From positions 5,022,001 to 5,086,000 of the forward strand of contig NW_015622541.1 in NCBI RefSeq assembly GCF_000835495.1: a DNA stretch of 64,000 nt, in the 5' to 3' direction. Made by a program: the position numbers and the translations under genes. This DNA is from Cladophialophora immunda. Its lineage: Eukaryota; Ascomycota; Eurotiomycetes; Chaetothyriales; Herpotrichiellaceae. Positions 51,308 to 62,590 of the stretch are shown one piece after another. The notes under the pieces are model-generated. The model was not told the origin of the DNA. It was given only the letters and a program-made list of their open reading frames with translations, and did not search any database. Every line of letters begins with the position of its first letter. The first letter of the stretch is position 1.

Positions 51308-52807
51308 TCAGGAAGCAACCGAAACTGGCTCTTCAGCCTGGTATCTAGGAAGCTTGTCACCAGCCGCCCATTTGTACTTGGAGCCAGGGTGGTCTTCTGG
51401 CAGTCTTCTGGTTCCCAGGAAGACTTCTCTCGCCGTGGCACCTTCCTTCTCCACGGCAGATCTAAAGAGCCCGCGGCGCCGCAACTCGGGCAACAAGTAT
51501 TCGATGATGTCCTCGAAGGTCCCAGGATTGGCGATATGAGCTAGATTGAAGCCATCCACGCCAGAGACCTCCACCCAGCGTTCCAATTCGTCAGCCACCG
51601 TGGTCGGGCTTCCTATGACTTTTGCCCCAAGTCCTCCGACACTGAGGTATTCCACGATTCTTTTTTTTGTCCAGGGTAAATTGTCGGTACCTGGGACAGT
51701 ACTTGACCATCGTCGCACAATGGAACGAACTCGTGGAGAGTCCGACATGTTAAAGTCCTCGTCGTCCGAGTAGCCTGACAGGTCGACTCCAGTCCATCCT
51801 CCGAACAGAGCTAGAGCACCCTCGTGATCGGCGTATTTCAAGTAGTCTTCCCGCTTTTGGTGTGCTTCCTCGTCGGTGGGCGCGACTATCACATTAATAC
51901 CGACAATGACCTTGATGTGGTTTGGGTCCCGCCCTTCGTTCTGTGCGACTTTCCGAATGTTTTCGACGGTGGCACGGGTCACTTCCGGTGTTTGACCGCC
52001 AATAAAGATTGCCTCTCCGTGCTTGCCTCCAAAGCCGTTGCCGGCCTCGGATACGCCGGCCTGGAATAGGAAGGGAGTGCGCTGTGGCGACGGCTCGCAG
52101 AAATGGGGGCCCGGCACCTCGAAGTATTTGCCCTTGTGATTGATCTGTCGGACGCCGTCCGCAGCAATGTAGACACCCGCGTCTTTGTCCGCAAGGACCG
52201 CGTCGTCCCGGAAGCTGCCCTCCCAGAGCTTATACACTACCTCCATGTATTCGTGGGCAATGGCGTACCTCTCGTCGTGAGGAATTTGTTCCTTCAGCCC
52301 ATGGTTCCGCGCCGCACTGTCCAGGTACGAAGTGACAATATTCCAGGCCAGCCGGCCGTCGCTAAGGTGGTCAACCGTTGAAAGGCGCCTCGCCAGGGCG
52401 TACGGCTTCTCGTAAGTGAGGCTGGCCGTCACCCCGAATATCAAGTTCTTGGTGACCGCCGCCATGGCCGGGACCAAGTACAACGGATCGTTCACGGGAA
52501 ACTGGGCGCCCGACGACAGCGCAGGAACGACGTTTGCTGGACCCTTGTAGACGTCGTAAGGGCCTAAAGTGTCTGCAATGAACATTGCGTGGAAATTGGC
52601 CCGGTCGAGCAACTGCGCCAGATCCGTCCAAAAGGACAGTTTCTTGTACTCGTCTGTCCTATTTCGAGGGTGTCGCCACAGCCCGGGCGCAAGATGTCCT
52701 GGAGTGTTCATTACAAAGGCATTGAGGATGAACTCTTTCTTCCTCCCAGAGGTATCTCCAGCGGTAGCGACGCCATTGGATGTCACAGGCTTTGATATTT
52801 CTGCCAT
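51308..52807 (-). CDS. FMN-dependent monooxygenase, NtaA/SnaA/DszA family (499 aa)
   Basis: Single exon. Luciferase-like TIM barrel of the nitrilotriacetate/dibenzothiophene-sulfone monooxygenase group. Seen: LNAFVMNTPGHLAPGLWRHP at the N-terminus, LLDRANFHAMFIADTLG, YALARRLSTVDHLSDGRLAWNIVTS (the GR.AWN.VTS signature), NHGLKEQIPHDERYAIAHEY, FLFQAGVSEAGNGFGGKHGEAIF and IGSPTTVADELERW. It uses FMNH2 supplied by a separate reductase to cleave C-N, C-S or ring bonds oxidatively. Length is slightly above bacterial members (about 450). The start at 52807 gives the family-typical N-terminus; the frame is open to 52906. Fungal members are mostly uncharacterised. A flavin reductase partner is not in the window. 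Confidence 0.88.
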   Translation of the reverse strand: MAEISKPVTSNGVATAGDTSGRKKEFILNAFVMNTPGHLAPGLWRHPRNRTDEYKKLSFWTDLAQLLDRANFHAMFIADTLGPYDVYKGPANVVPALSSGAQFPVNDPLYLVPAMAAVTKNLIFGVTASLTYEKPYALARRLSTVDHLSDGRLAWNIVTSYLDSAARNHGLKEQIPHDERYAIAHEYMEVVYKLWEGSFRDDAVLADKDAGVYIAADGVRQINHKGKYFEVPGPHFCEPSPQRTPFLFQAGVSEAGNGFGGKHGEAIFIGGQTPEVTRATVENIRKVAQNEGRDPNHIKVIVGINVIVAPTDEEAHQKREDYLKYADHEGALALFGGWTGVDLSGYSDDEDFNMSDSPRVRSIVRRWSSTVPGTDNLPWTKKRIVEYLSVGGLGAKVIGSPTTVADELERWVEVSGVDGFNLAHIANPGTFEDIIEYLLPELRRRGLFRSAVEKEGATAREVFLGTRRLPEDHPGSKYKWAAGDKLPRYQAEEPVSVAS

Positions 52808-53317
52808 TATATGATATAAAACTGATACAAAGTCTTGCGCCTCAGCTTCGAGCGGGTAGTTGAATTTGGCCCAGTGAGGACGATCCCCAAATAATTTCTC
52901 TCGCAACTCATCTTATTTCTCGAGTCTGGCGTTGATTCCATTTGTAGTCTGGCTGCTATTCGTGGAGATTTCGGACATGGTCGACAATCGCAATACTCGG
53001 ATTCTGGCACGCCATCGTCAACGATCCACTTCTCTGGACACGAGACCCCACGCAGTGTTTAGTATTGCGCAGCTCCTAAGACTTTGATTCGCTCTTTGAT
53101 CTCACCATTAGCAGTGAGAGCCTGTCCCGTAAATGCATGGGGGCCAGAACGCGCCCTTTTGGGAAAGGCCTTTCCTCTTCTTGCTCGCCAGCCTTTTCTC
53201 TCCTCCAATACGTGAATTGTTCCACTATGAAGATGATGCTGCAATACACAGACAGTATATGTTCCCATGAAAGTGACTAAATGAGCATTTCTTCCCATCA
53301 CCGTTGTCCAACAAAAT
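52808..53317. other. intergenic, monooxygenase promoter
   Basis: Upstream of the FMN monooxygenase and 3' flank of the Dal5-like permease. Nothing distinctive. Confidence 0.45.
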
Positions 53318-55001
53318 CTAGAGAGGATAGATGAAATATTTGTTCTCCAGATCCGTCAAATCCAGAAGGGAGATGTCCACCTCCACCTCAATTCTATTCC
53401 CGTCGGCGTCAATCTGGTCAATGACTCCTGTCCTCGTCTTTCCGGCAGCTTGCTGCTCTGCAATCCACGCACGGCGCTCCTTGTTCCGGCGAGAGAGGAT
53501 CCAGTTGATCACCAGCAGTATCGCCGGGGTGCCGACCCAGCTGATAACGATCTGGACGATCCACGCTGAGTAATACCGGGGGGCATCTCTCGGGACCCAG
53601 ATCTGTGGTGATATCAAGTTGGCAATGCCATAGCCAGCCATGAAGAAAACGTTGCGGGCTAATTTCTTTGTATATCCCGCCGCTGTCGACGTAGTCCAAC
53701 CAAGCGCAATGATGTACGTGATGCCATAGGTATTGCCGGCAAGGATCAAGCACGCCAACAGGGAGATGGTCTTGCCCCATTGAATAGCCACCATGCCAAT
53801 TCCGCCCGCAATGGCGGGGAGACACCATATGGTTCCCCAGTAAGCCTTACGCCATGGAAAATAATGCAGCAAAATTGTAGCGACTATGCAACAGGCGACG
53901 GCGAAGCCACCGCCCGCGGTGCTGACAAGCGTAGAGCCGAGGTCAGATACACCGATGGCGACGAAGAGAAGATTCTGTTGGTATGCAATATTGTTGGAGA
54001 TCATGAGCGTGAAGGCTTGGAGCCCGAAGAGCCAGGAAATAGGATCTTTGATGGCTTCGCGCAGTTGGCTTTTCTTCACTTTCTTGTGCTCGATGGAACT
54101 CGTCGTTGCACTGTGGATTTCTTTGACCAGGTACAGTCTCTCCTGGAGGTTCAAGAACCGTGCTTCACCCGGGTTATTAGGATAGATGAAAAAGACCAGG
54201 ATCGAAAGAAAGAAGGTCAAACCTCCTGTGACGACCATGAAGAGTTTCCAAGGTAGCACCGAGCTGTGGCTGTACAAAAGGCCGTATGCAATGAAACCTG
54301 CGGGGATAGGTGCGCCCATGCAAGAGATCCAGAACAGCGGTTGAAGCAGCCCTTGGACGTGTGGGACGAAAAACATGCCCATGGTGATTTCAATTGCCGG
54401 GACCACCACTGACTCGACGAACCCCAAGAAGAATCTCAGGGCAATTAGTGCGCCGTAGCTTTCTGCCGTGCAGTGAAGGAAGACGATCACGGACCAGAGG
54501 AAGATGGTCACACCCATGAAGCGACCGAGAGGTACTCGTTGAATAAGATAGTGACCTGGCACTTGGCCTATGATGTAACCTTGAGACTAGAGTCAGCCGG
54601 GTTCGTTGCTTCGATGCTGTCAATTCTGTCCGTACCAGCGTAGAAGAGCGTGTTGAGGTTGTTGTACTGTCCATTGCCAATACCAGTCTCCTCGAACAAG
54701 CCTAGGATTGAAGCATAAGCCAAGGTGGCCTTATCGATCTGTCAATACATGTTAGTTTTGCGTGGTTTTGGACCTCCCTTTCGTGCTAACATACGAAAAG
54801 CATCAGATTGATCGTCAACAAGAGCGGCACAAGACCATAGTACAGCTTTCGCTTGAGTCTGCGTACGCCACCTTGATCTAATAAGAGATCAATCGACTCT
54901 CCATACTCCTTCACCAGGTTGAAAGTCACGTCTGCATCCCTCTCCGAGATATGTGGTTCGGGCTTCTCTGCCACCCCAGGCAGCGCAAGCTTTTCGGCCA
55001 T
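53318..55001 (-). CDS. MFS permease, Dal5/allantoate-like anion:cation symporter (523 aa)
   Basis: Exons 54795-55001, 54636-54738 and 53318-54579. N-terminal cytosolic region, then [38 protein letters not shown], typical of the ACS family (allantoate, nicotinate, pantothenate permeases). The following [44 protein letters not shown] and [13 protein letters not shown] segments match. Twelve helices are expected. The C-terminal tail is acidic. These proteins take up organic anions such as allantoate, ureidosuccinate or vitamins with protons. Its placement between the FMN monooxygenase and an amidohydrolase suggests a nitrogenous anion. All exon junctions keep frame; the third exon uses the acceptor CTCAAG. 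Confidence 0.88.
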
Positions 55002-55839
55002 TGCAATCGAACTGGAAAGAATGGTGTCAGGAATAAGAACGAGACACGGTCATGGATAAAATTCGGAGGATGTAATCCAAGAAAGGAGTGAAGTGGCAGG
55101 CCAAGTCGAGGATTGCAATTTTTTATAAGCCTTCTTGCCCGTCGTTCGTGATATTAGCCATCGTTCGCGTCATTTTTGGTCCTGCATGTACAGACGGTCT
55201 GGCTTCAGAAAATCTAGTCCTGATATGGATCTTCTGGGTTTCTAAGTGGACTGCACAACACTGTTGGAGATAGCCGTTATGCACTGATATGGGTAGTTCG
55301 AAAGTCTTACCAGGGTTTGGCGACCCGCCCAGTACCTCGCACATGGCACGAGCCAAAGCTTGGTGGTGCTTGATTTTTAGAGGCCAGAAAATCCGATGAC
55401 TAGTGGCATGATACTGCTTTGCGGGCATTTCGCTCGCCACTCAACCCTTGCGGGCTTGTAGCAATGCTTCGTACTTGTTATGTCGAACGCGAGAGCAAGT
55501 GGCGGACTCCTCTCCGTTGATCCGTATTCCCGGCAGATTCTCTCACACGGAGTATTCCGGCCTCTTCCTGCAGTGGTGAAACTAGTATTGGCAGTTTTCT
55601 AGAAAGCCGGGCCGGCACCGAAAACCACTGCATATGCAAACCGCTTCTCCTGTTCGCGGGCCACGTTCTCCAGCTTGTCGCATCATCAAGTAAGACTCTT
55701 TTTAACACAGTGTCTAGACGCGAAAGCGCACGCCATGTCTAATGGACCGCATTATTTTTCCTCCATCTGTCCGCTGCCGTGGAGATGAATGCGAGCGGTG
55801 TAAGCTTGGCCCTATCCGTCTCCCAACGCAACGGCTGCG
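55002..55839. other. intergenic, Dal5-like promoter
   Basis: Upstream of the Dal5-like gene and downstream of the second amino-acid permease. Open frames at 55123-55440 and 55478-55708 show no domain. Confidence 0.5.
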
Positions 55840-57728
55840 TTAGTCCCAAAGGAACCCTATCATCTTCTTCCATCTTGGCGTTTTGGCTTCTGGCTCTATA
55901 TCTTCAGCTGCTCGTGCAAGAGCCTCTTCAATAGGGATCTCTGAAAGTTTCACAATCTTCGTCCGCTTATATATCTTCCATGCAACGTATGCCGTGACCA
56001 CAAGAGGTATATCCCTTTGATAGTGACGTCAGCAGACATATTGAAAGGTGCTGAGTTCTGTATACTTACAAATATGACGAGATGAACCCACTGGTGGACC
56101 AATTGCCCTTGGTGAAGACTGGGAATCCGGCTGTGAGGAGAATCACGACGCACAAGAAGAGTGCCGCGGGCGTCGAAAACTCTGTTGTAAAAAAAAAAGT
56201 AACGTTAGCATGTTGTAAGCAGAAAAAAGAGTGTTTCAACATGTACCAGTCCATCTTGAATGCCAAGGGAGCATCTTCAACTCTAGTCCTTGCGCCTTCA
56301 TAGCCCGGAGAAGTCGGAGATGATTCAACAGCACCGTGATCCACGAAACTAGTACACCGCACGCCGTCAAATCCACGAGCCACCAGAATACCGTTAGCGC
56401 GCTGTTCGATAGGCTCATGAAAGCAAGGAACATGAACGCAGCAAAGAATAGCACGCAAACGTATGGAACGCCCCATGGTGTAGTGCGCAGAAAGACTTTG
56501 GGCGCCTGATGCTTCAGTGCAAGGCCGTACAGGACACGGGTACCGGACAGCAAGGCTTGATTCGAGCTGGACCACGCAGAGGTGATCACGATGGCGTTCA
56601 CTAGCGATGGAACGCCTTTGAGGCCCGCTGCGCTGGCTGCGATAACAAACGGGCTCTGCGCAGCAGTGCCGGACTCATCGTCAAGTCTGGGGTCGTTGCT
56701 CGGTACAAGCATGCCTACAATGAGGACAGCCAGGATGTAAAAGGTTGAAACACGGACAAAGACCCGCTTACATGCCTTGGGAATTGCCACACGTGGATGA
56801 CGCGTCTCGGCTGCCGCCATAGCAATGCTCTCGGTTCCCGCAAAGCTGAAGACAGCGTTGCTCATAACAGCCCAGTAACCGAGAAACTTGCCCCAGGAGC
56901 CAGCGGCTATGTACTCGACGAATGGGCCAGGATTCTTCCAGTATCTAAAGCCAGTTCGGGGTGTACCCGACACTCCGCCCAGGTCGATGACCAAGCCGAG
57001 CAGAATCAGGAAGACAATGAAGAGGATCTTGAGGAGAGCAAACCAGAACTCGACCTCGCCATAGACGCCGATAAAAGATAGGCCGACGATGACGGTCAGA
57101 GCAATAAATATCACAATCCATAGTGAGGGATTGATGTCCGTCCAGTACTGGAAAAGAACGCAAATTGCTGTGATTTCAGTGGGAATGGAGAGACAGTTGC
57201 CGTACACCAGGTTATAACTGTTGGGGATGTGTTAGGAAGTGATTTGTTCGGCACTCAAGGGGCGACGCACCCAATTGCAAAGCCAAAAGCAGGATCGATC
57301 AAGAGTTCAGCATGCCGGACAAAGGAGCCAGTAACAGGCAGAAGAGCTGTCACTTCACCCAGAGCAAACTGAACCGCGCAAACAACTAAACCGATGGTCG
57401 CGTAGGCAAGCAGTGCCCCTAAAGGACCTGCCGTCTGAATTGATCCTCCGAGTCCTAAGAACAGACCTGTTCCCTTCGGGCATGAATCAGCTTCCCGACG
57501 GGGAGATGAAAAGGAAAATGCCGTGAAACCTACGATAGCTCCAGCGATAGCGATGAGGGACACATGTCGTTGATGAAGACCTCGCCTAAGCTCACGGTCC
57601 TCTGTGACCGTCACAAAGTCACTTTCGTCGAGTGTAGAAGGGCCCTCCGTGATACATGGCTGTAGGCGTGCCACTGGTTCTACATTGCTCTGAATCTGCT
57701 TGTCGACACGCTGTGCTATTTCAGCCAT
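55840..57728 (-). CDS. amino-acid permease, APC/AAT family (551 aa)
   Basis: Exons 57534-57728, 57271-57473, 56247-57217, 56070-56181 and 55840-56014. N-terminus ends LRRGLHQRHVSLIAIAGAI-GTGLFLGLGG, the TM1 signature of fungal AAT permeases (GTGLF). QTAGPLGALLAYATIGLVVC, EVTALLPVTGSFVRHAELL, FSFAGTESIAMAAAETRHPRVAIPKA and TSAWSSSNQALLSGTRVLYGLAL follow. The tail carries KRTKIVKLSEIPIEEALARAAEDIE. It is the GAP1/AGP1-like core plan, so a plasma-membrane amino-acid/H+ symporter. Intron 1 (60 nt) is a multiple of three with no stop, so an unspliced reading would look coding. Only 8 kb from the other AAT permease but different in sequence, so not a recent duplicate. Confidence 0.9.
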
Positions 57729-58301
57729 GGGTATATCCAGGCACGAGGTAGTAATTGATGACCTGCTGTAGGAACTTCTGCGTAGAGCACGGCAGCATCC
57801 GTTGAGGTAGAAAGTTGAAGTTACAAAGGTCCAGTGCGACAGCGAAATTTCGCCGCTGAATGGCGTGCTCGGTCTGACTGGGTAAGCACGAGATGCGTAC
57901 AAAATTCCCTCCGTCCGAAAGGAGACCTCAGTCTGCCGTAGCGCAAGTGTCGAACGATGACAGTCCCTTGTGTCAGATACTTTGGTACTCGATTGGAGAA
58001 TAGTCAACGGTAGGAAAGGCGCATCTCAGTTATTATATATCTCCAGTGAAAAGATTAATGTGTGGGAGAATCATGGTGGCGGGGGGCTTATGGTGCAGTC
58101 ATTCCGATAAGGATTATGCTTAACCGGCGTAAGCGCAAATTTAGAAGAGCTTCGGCTTCAGCTTCCTACCTAGGAACGTATCTAAAGATTTACTCGGGGT
58201 CCTTTAAACCTGGCCTCTGTTCCGTTGTCGCCGTGGGTACGGAGTATACCAACTATCCTCACCCTGTGCTCCTTCAACAGGGCATATACCGATGTCGTCT
58301 C
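57729..58301. other. intergenic, permease promoter
   Basis: Upstream of the second amino-acid permease, downstream of the amidohydrolase. No gene seen. Confidence 0.45.
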
Positions 58302-59936
58302 CTAGACTAGTAAGTCAGCGCCATCCTTTGAGCCCCAAAGCTTGAGGATTTCTCTTTTCGCAGCATCCATGTTGCAAGAATCTATTCTCTTCTGGATGTC
58401 CAATCTTGTGCTGCGCAATTGCTCTGCTACCGTGGACCAAGCGATGCTCCCATGGTCAAATATTGGGATGACATCTTCACTGCCGTCCCATACCTTCGGC
58501 CCGTTGAAGGAGACCTTGACAAGTCGGCCCTGTTCTTTGAGGATGCTACCCGCAACCATGACGGTGTCTATCTCTTGAATGCCAGCATGTCTGACTACCG
58601 CAACTAGGGGGTCATGCTCAAATGCGCAACACATAGCTGGAGTATTACCGTTGATCACGATGATGTCCGCTGCTTTTCCTTCTGTTAGGCTTCCAGTCTT
58701 GTCTGATACACACGCGGCGCGAGCTCCCAGGATCGTCGCCAGATTGAAGGCATGTTCCGTTGTAGGCTCGATATGTTTTGGGAACTTCCCATCGGCCAAC
58801 ATTTGAGAGTTGCGGTGGGAGCGTGTTACTGCAAGACCGACCTGCATTGCATGAAGCAAGGTCGAAGGGTTATTGGAATGACCTATAACGAGCGTCATCA
58901 GTCTGGGAGCCAAAGACAAAAGATCTGTAGTCGAAACCCACAATCGGCGCCAATAGAGCCTCGCACGTCTTTTCTGAACCCGGTAATCTCGCCATGAGCC
59001 ATTTGGGACTCCGTACCCGGAGTCGCAGCAACGAATGCCCCTGATTTTCGCATTATCTCGAGTTCCTCTTCCGTTGACCCGGTGGCATGAGACAGAATAA
59101 TGTCTGATCTGAGCAGACCATACTCTTCTAACGCCTTGGGCACAGAGAGCCCCATGCCTGCGAGGAGTCAGAAGGAAAGGAAGAAGATGTTAGCCGACCA
59201 GGGGTTGCCGCATACCTGCAATGTTATTCCTTCGCCAGTGGGAAGTGATTATCTTGGCTCCGATATTCCGAGCTGTTTCGAATATGTGTATTACGTCCTC
59301 GCGTGGTAATGTGTAGGAGTCAAAGCCAAGCCCCATAGCCACTCTTCCACATGGTCGTTGTGTTTGTTGCTGGAGGTCGCGCAGCAGCGGGAAAAACCAA
59401 TCAGGTACGAGCTGGCTGTCCGCAATGACTTCATTATCCCATCTCTTAAGCCGTGGGGTCACGCTGAGGCATAAGATTGAACGTATTTGAGAGCAAAGAG
59501 TGGCTGCGAGGGCGGCAAAGCCGTGACTCGGAGAGTAGGCCATGTGAGCATGGTCCACAATACATGTCGTCCCTCCATCGATGGCCTCCATCAACCCTCC
59601 CAGTTCACCCCAGAAGACGTCTCGTGCGGTATAATTGAACGGCTGCCAATTGCCTTTTGCAGTGTAATCGAGGAGACTGTCGTCGCTGTGCCTTCCCTTG
59701 AGCTGAGTTTGCCAAACGTGATGATGAGTATCGACAAAACCAGGCGAGACCACCTTGCCATGGCAGTCTATGACTTTGGTGTCTGGTCCAACCACCAAGT
59801 CTTTCCCGATCTGGGCGATGTGTTCTCCTCGAATCAGAAGATCCGTGTCTCGAAGCACACGAACTCTGTCATGTTCGTCATGCTGAAGGATTGTTCCTCG
59901 CCGAAGGAGGATTCTGGACTCGCGGGTTTCGGCCAT
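58302..59936 (-). CDS. metal-dependent amidohydrolase, AtzB/TrzN/guanine-deaminase class (505 aa)
   Basis: Exons 59216-59936, 58942-59157 and 58302-58882. Subtype III amidohydrolase with all metal ligands visible: H71/H73 in VDTHHHVWQTQ, H233 in TSHWRRNN, H264 in LSHATG and D312 in GADCHSNN. N-terminal composite beta-sandwich (RILLRRGTIL, VIDCHGKVVSPGFVD). The C-terminal part has GSLTEGKAADIIVING, the usual second sandwich. The class removes amino or chloro groups from purine, pyrimidine and s-triazine rings or opens rings. The 59-nt intron (58883-58941) is essential: without it the metal-binding Asp region runs into a stop, and with it the text reads IGADCHSNNPSTLL. Divergent, across 1.1 kb, from a flavoprotein dehydrogenase. 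Substrate undetermined. Confidence 0.85.
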
Positions 59937-61021
59937 CGCTGCAACCCTGAGAAACCAAGGTTATCGAGCTGCAACGCTGTCGATAATGGTCATATCATGT
60001 AATGGACCTTCAGAAATACATATATAACATTCTTCTCTCCAGCTGTTCGGAAGGTGCTGCGAAAAGCTGTGGAGAGTAGAAGTAGTGGCTACAGGATTTT
60101 CCTGCCCAAGTTGTGTGGAGTTACCAGATTGCCAAAGTCTCCCAAAATCCGTGGAACATGACACATTGCACCAATGCCCCCAAGACTGCTCAACTCGTAG
60201 GGACTGGTAGACTGCCTTGCATTGCCTAGTCAAATTCCATCAACCGAGGAGAAAATTCCAAGCACACTCGTAGGATTGTTGCGCCAGTTCTAGGGTGCCT
60301 AACCGGTTCTGTTATAAGCGAGCTCGGGAATGTGTCTTGGTGCGAGATGGCCCGAGACCAAAGTAGGCTCTCGGTAGTCTAACTCGTTGCGTAAATAATC
60401 CTTGCAATGCTCTGATTTGCCATACATTCTACGATGTACCCGTCTAAGCATTTTCTGGTGAGACTTGTAGGCCGCCTCAATGTCTTTCTGGCGGCTGTGG
60501 TGGAGGATGGCCCCATTTCCTGGAGAGTTTCTGTCCTTTGCACCTGTCACTCGGCGCATTGGTATGTGTAACCTCAGGAGAAAATGGGTTCAGCCAAACA
60601 GATGGTGGCTACAAGAGGATTCACATTCTGACTGCTCGGTAACCTAGCCTCTTCTAGAGGCCAAGGCTGCAGACTGATGAAGTTACCACTTCGGTATCTC
60701 GATTGATCTTTGGAGTACCCCAGAACCTCTCAAGAGCACGGACCAATTTCTGCATGAACCCCGCGTTCGGCAAGCGACTGAAGAGAAATGAGTTGTTCAA
60801 ACCTGCAAACCTGGACCCGAATACCTTTGTACGTTCTGGAGATTGTCGTTGCTGCCTGCGAAAGTGGGAGCGGGAAAAGGTTTATAAGACCATGCCGAGG
60901 GTCAGGCGAAGAGCATATAAGTTGTAGCTCTGCATTTCACTGTACACTTTACTATCATTGAAAAATTTGCCCTACAGATTGGAATCCGTGACTTTACGAA
61001 AGAACTGTTGGGTCTTTCGTC
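59937..61021. promoter_or_regulatory. long divergent promoter, amidohydrolase / flavoprotein
   Basis: 1,085-bp region. TATA-like boxes at 60881-60887 and 60914-60920 sit 100-140 bp before the flavoprotein start. A minus-strand 86-codon frame (60299-60559), basic and His/Arg-rich, has no domain; it is left uncalled. Confidence 0.45.
60914..60920 (+). promoter_or_regulatory. TATA-like box for the flavoprotein gene
   Basis: CATATAA in front of the start codon at 61022, with CACTGTACAC between them as a possible initiator. Weak evidence. Confidence 0.35.
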
Positions 61022-62590
61022 ATGTCAGAAGACAAATATGATCTTATTGTCGTCGGGTCTGGCTTTGCTGGGTCCGCCACGGCTCTAGCTTTTCTGGAAA
61101 CCTGCAAAGCTCAGAAGAAACCTGGACGAGTTGTTATCGTGGAAAGCGGCAAAGACGGAGAAAGGTGTGGCGCGTCACGCTGGACATCAGCTTACCTTAG
61201 GCTTGACAAAGACAACAATCTCGATCCCGCCTGGATCAATGAGATGGACAGAGTCAGCCAAGGTCTGCACGACAGAGATTATTGCGCAAAGATGTATCTG
61301 GAGGTTCCCAAGACTATGGTGTACCTCCTCGAGCACGGAGTTGTGATCAATCACCATAGTAAGCATCACAGACCTCCCGTGTCCCATTGACTACGTGATG
61401 AAGGGCTATGTGAATTGCTGACTACACAGCGAAACCATAGAAGAGAAGAATGTGTTACTTGAACTCGACACAGATCAATACTATGCCACCCCAGAAGGCG
61501 GTGGATATGCCATTGTGCAAAACTATTTTAACCACATGAAAGAGCACGATGGCTTGACCATTATGTGGGAGACACAAGCCGAAAAGCTGCTCACCAGCGA
61601 CACAGGAGAGGTGACCGGAGTAAAAGTCAGAAAGACCGATGGTCGTCTCTATGACGTTCTTGGGTCAAACGTAATGCTCGCCTGTGGTGGCTTCGAAGGA
61701 AACCAAGAGATGCTGGCAAAGTACGTCGGGCCTCGGACCCAGGCCCTTCCCCTTATTGCGCCAGGCCTCGTGCACAACCGTGGAGCCGGCCTTCGCATGG
61801 CTATGGAAGTGGGTGCCGCAACCTCTGGCGCTTTCGACGGCATCCATAGCGAGATTGTCGATGCTCGAACCAGCAAACCGGATGCAGTGATTTGGGGCCA
61901 CTGTTATGGTATAGTGGTTAATGGCGATTGCAAGCGATTTTACGATGAAGGAAAACGACATTTGTTCGCAACATTTGAAATGATTGCCCTGGAAACCTGG
62001 CGTGACCAGAACAATGAAGCGTACTTGATCTTCGACAGGCCTGTCTCTGATAAGTTTCGTCCCGGCTGGGTCTATCAAACCACAGATCTTGATCCTGAGG
62101 AGGCACCGACCATTGCTACACTGGCAGAAAAGCTCGGGCTGGAGCCCGCGAAGCTGGAGCGCACCGTCCAGGAGTTCAACGCGGCGTGCAACGACAAGCC
62201 ATGGGATACCATGAAGTTTGACGGCAAAGCCACGACAGGCTTGTCGCCTAACAAGACCAACTGGGCGAATCCAATTGCAACACCACCCTTTTATGGGTTC
62301 CCGTTGAAGACAACTCTCACTTTTACCTACGGAGGTCTGAAGACCGACCTTGAATCCCGGGTCGTCGCGGCAAATAACATCCCAATCCCGGGATTGTATG
62401 CCGCTGGAGAGCTCACAGGAGCGTTCTATCACGAGGTACGTTGGATGGTCCGCAGTGCTCTTCGAAGCAGCGTTTCTGAATTGACATACAGTATCCCCCT
62501 ATGACGACGGTACTTCGCTCTCTGACTTTTGGCCGAATTGCCGGGACAGCGATTGCGGGGCAGTTGAAAGCGCGCGACAATAAGCTGTAG
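61022..62590 (+). CDS. fumarate-reductase/tricarballylate-dehydrogenase-like flavoprotein (476 aa)
   Basis: Exons 61022-61358, 61441-62435 and 62492-62590. FAD-binding Rossmann start YDLIVVGSGFAGSATALAF (GxGxxG at 12-17), VVIVESGKDGERCGASRW, a middle HHKEKNVLLELDTDQ, PEGGGYAIVQNYFNH, GSNVMLACGGFEGNQEMLAKY, and the C-terminal TFTYGGLKTDLESRV and IPGLYAAGELTGAFYHE-YPPMTTVLRSLTFGRIAG. These are the marks of the FRD/SDH flavoprotein domain (PF00890) subgroup that includes TcuA tricarballylate dehydrogenase and 3-ketosteroid dehydrogenases. It dehydrogenates or reduces an alpha,beta C-C bond. The first intron (82 nt) uses the second of two possible acceptors (ACCATAG), the one that keeps frame. 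Possibly acts on the product of the divergent amidohydrolase, but this is inference. Confidence 0.82.

Noticed and set aside
45633..57728. The two amino-acid permeases as a recent tandem duplication
   Set aside because: Their TM1 and later signatures differ at most positions and their intron positions do not match, so they are distant paralogues.
57255..58007. A longer single-exon N-terminus for the second amino-acid permease, starting at 58007
   Set aside because: The region before 57728 is not permease-like, and the 60-nt in-frame stretch 57474-57533 interrupts the GTGLF signature of TM1, so it is an intron.
58883..58960. Apparent one-base deletion in the amidohydrolase after GADC
   Set aside because: A 59-nt intron with a GTGGGT donor, a CTGAT branch point and a TATAG acceptor restores the metal-binding GADCHSNN motif and the frame.
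60299..60559. 86-codon basic minus-strand frame between amidohydrolase and flavoprotein
   Set aside because: No domain, no homologous pattern recognised, and it lies in a promoter region; likely chance.
61359..61440. Intron ending at ACACAG (61429) in the flavoprotein
   Set aside because: That acceptor puts the following EEKNVLLEL segment out of frame; the ACCATAG acceptor at 61440 does not.
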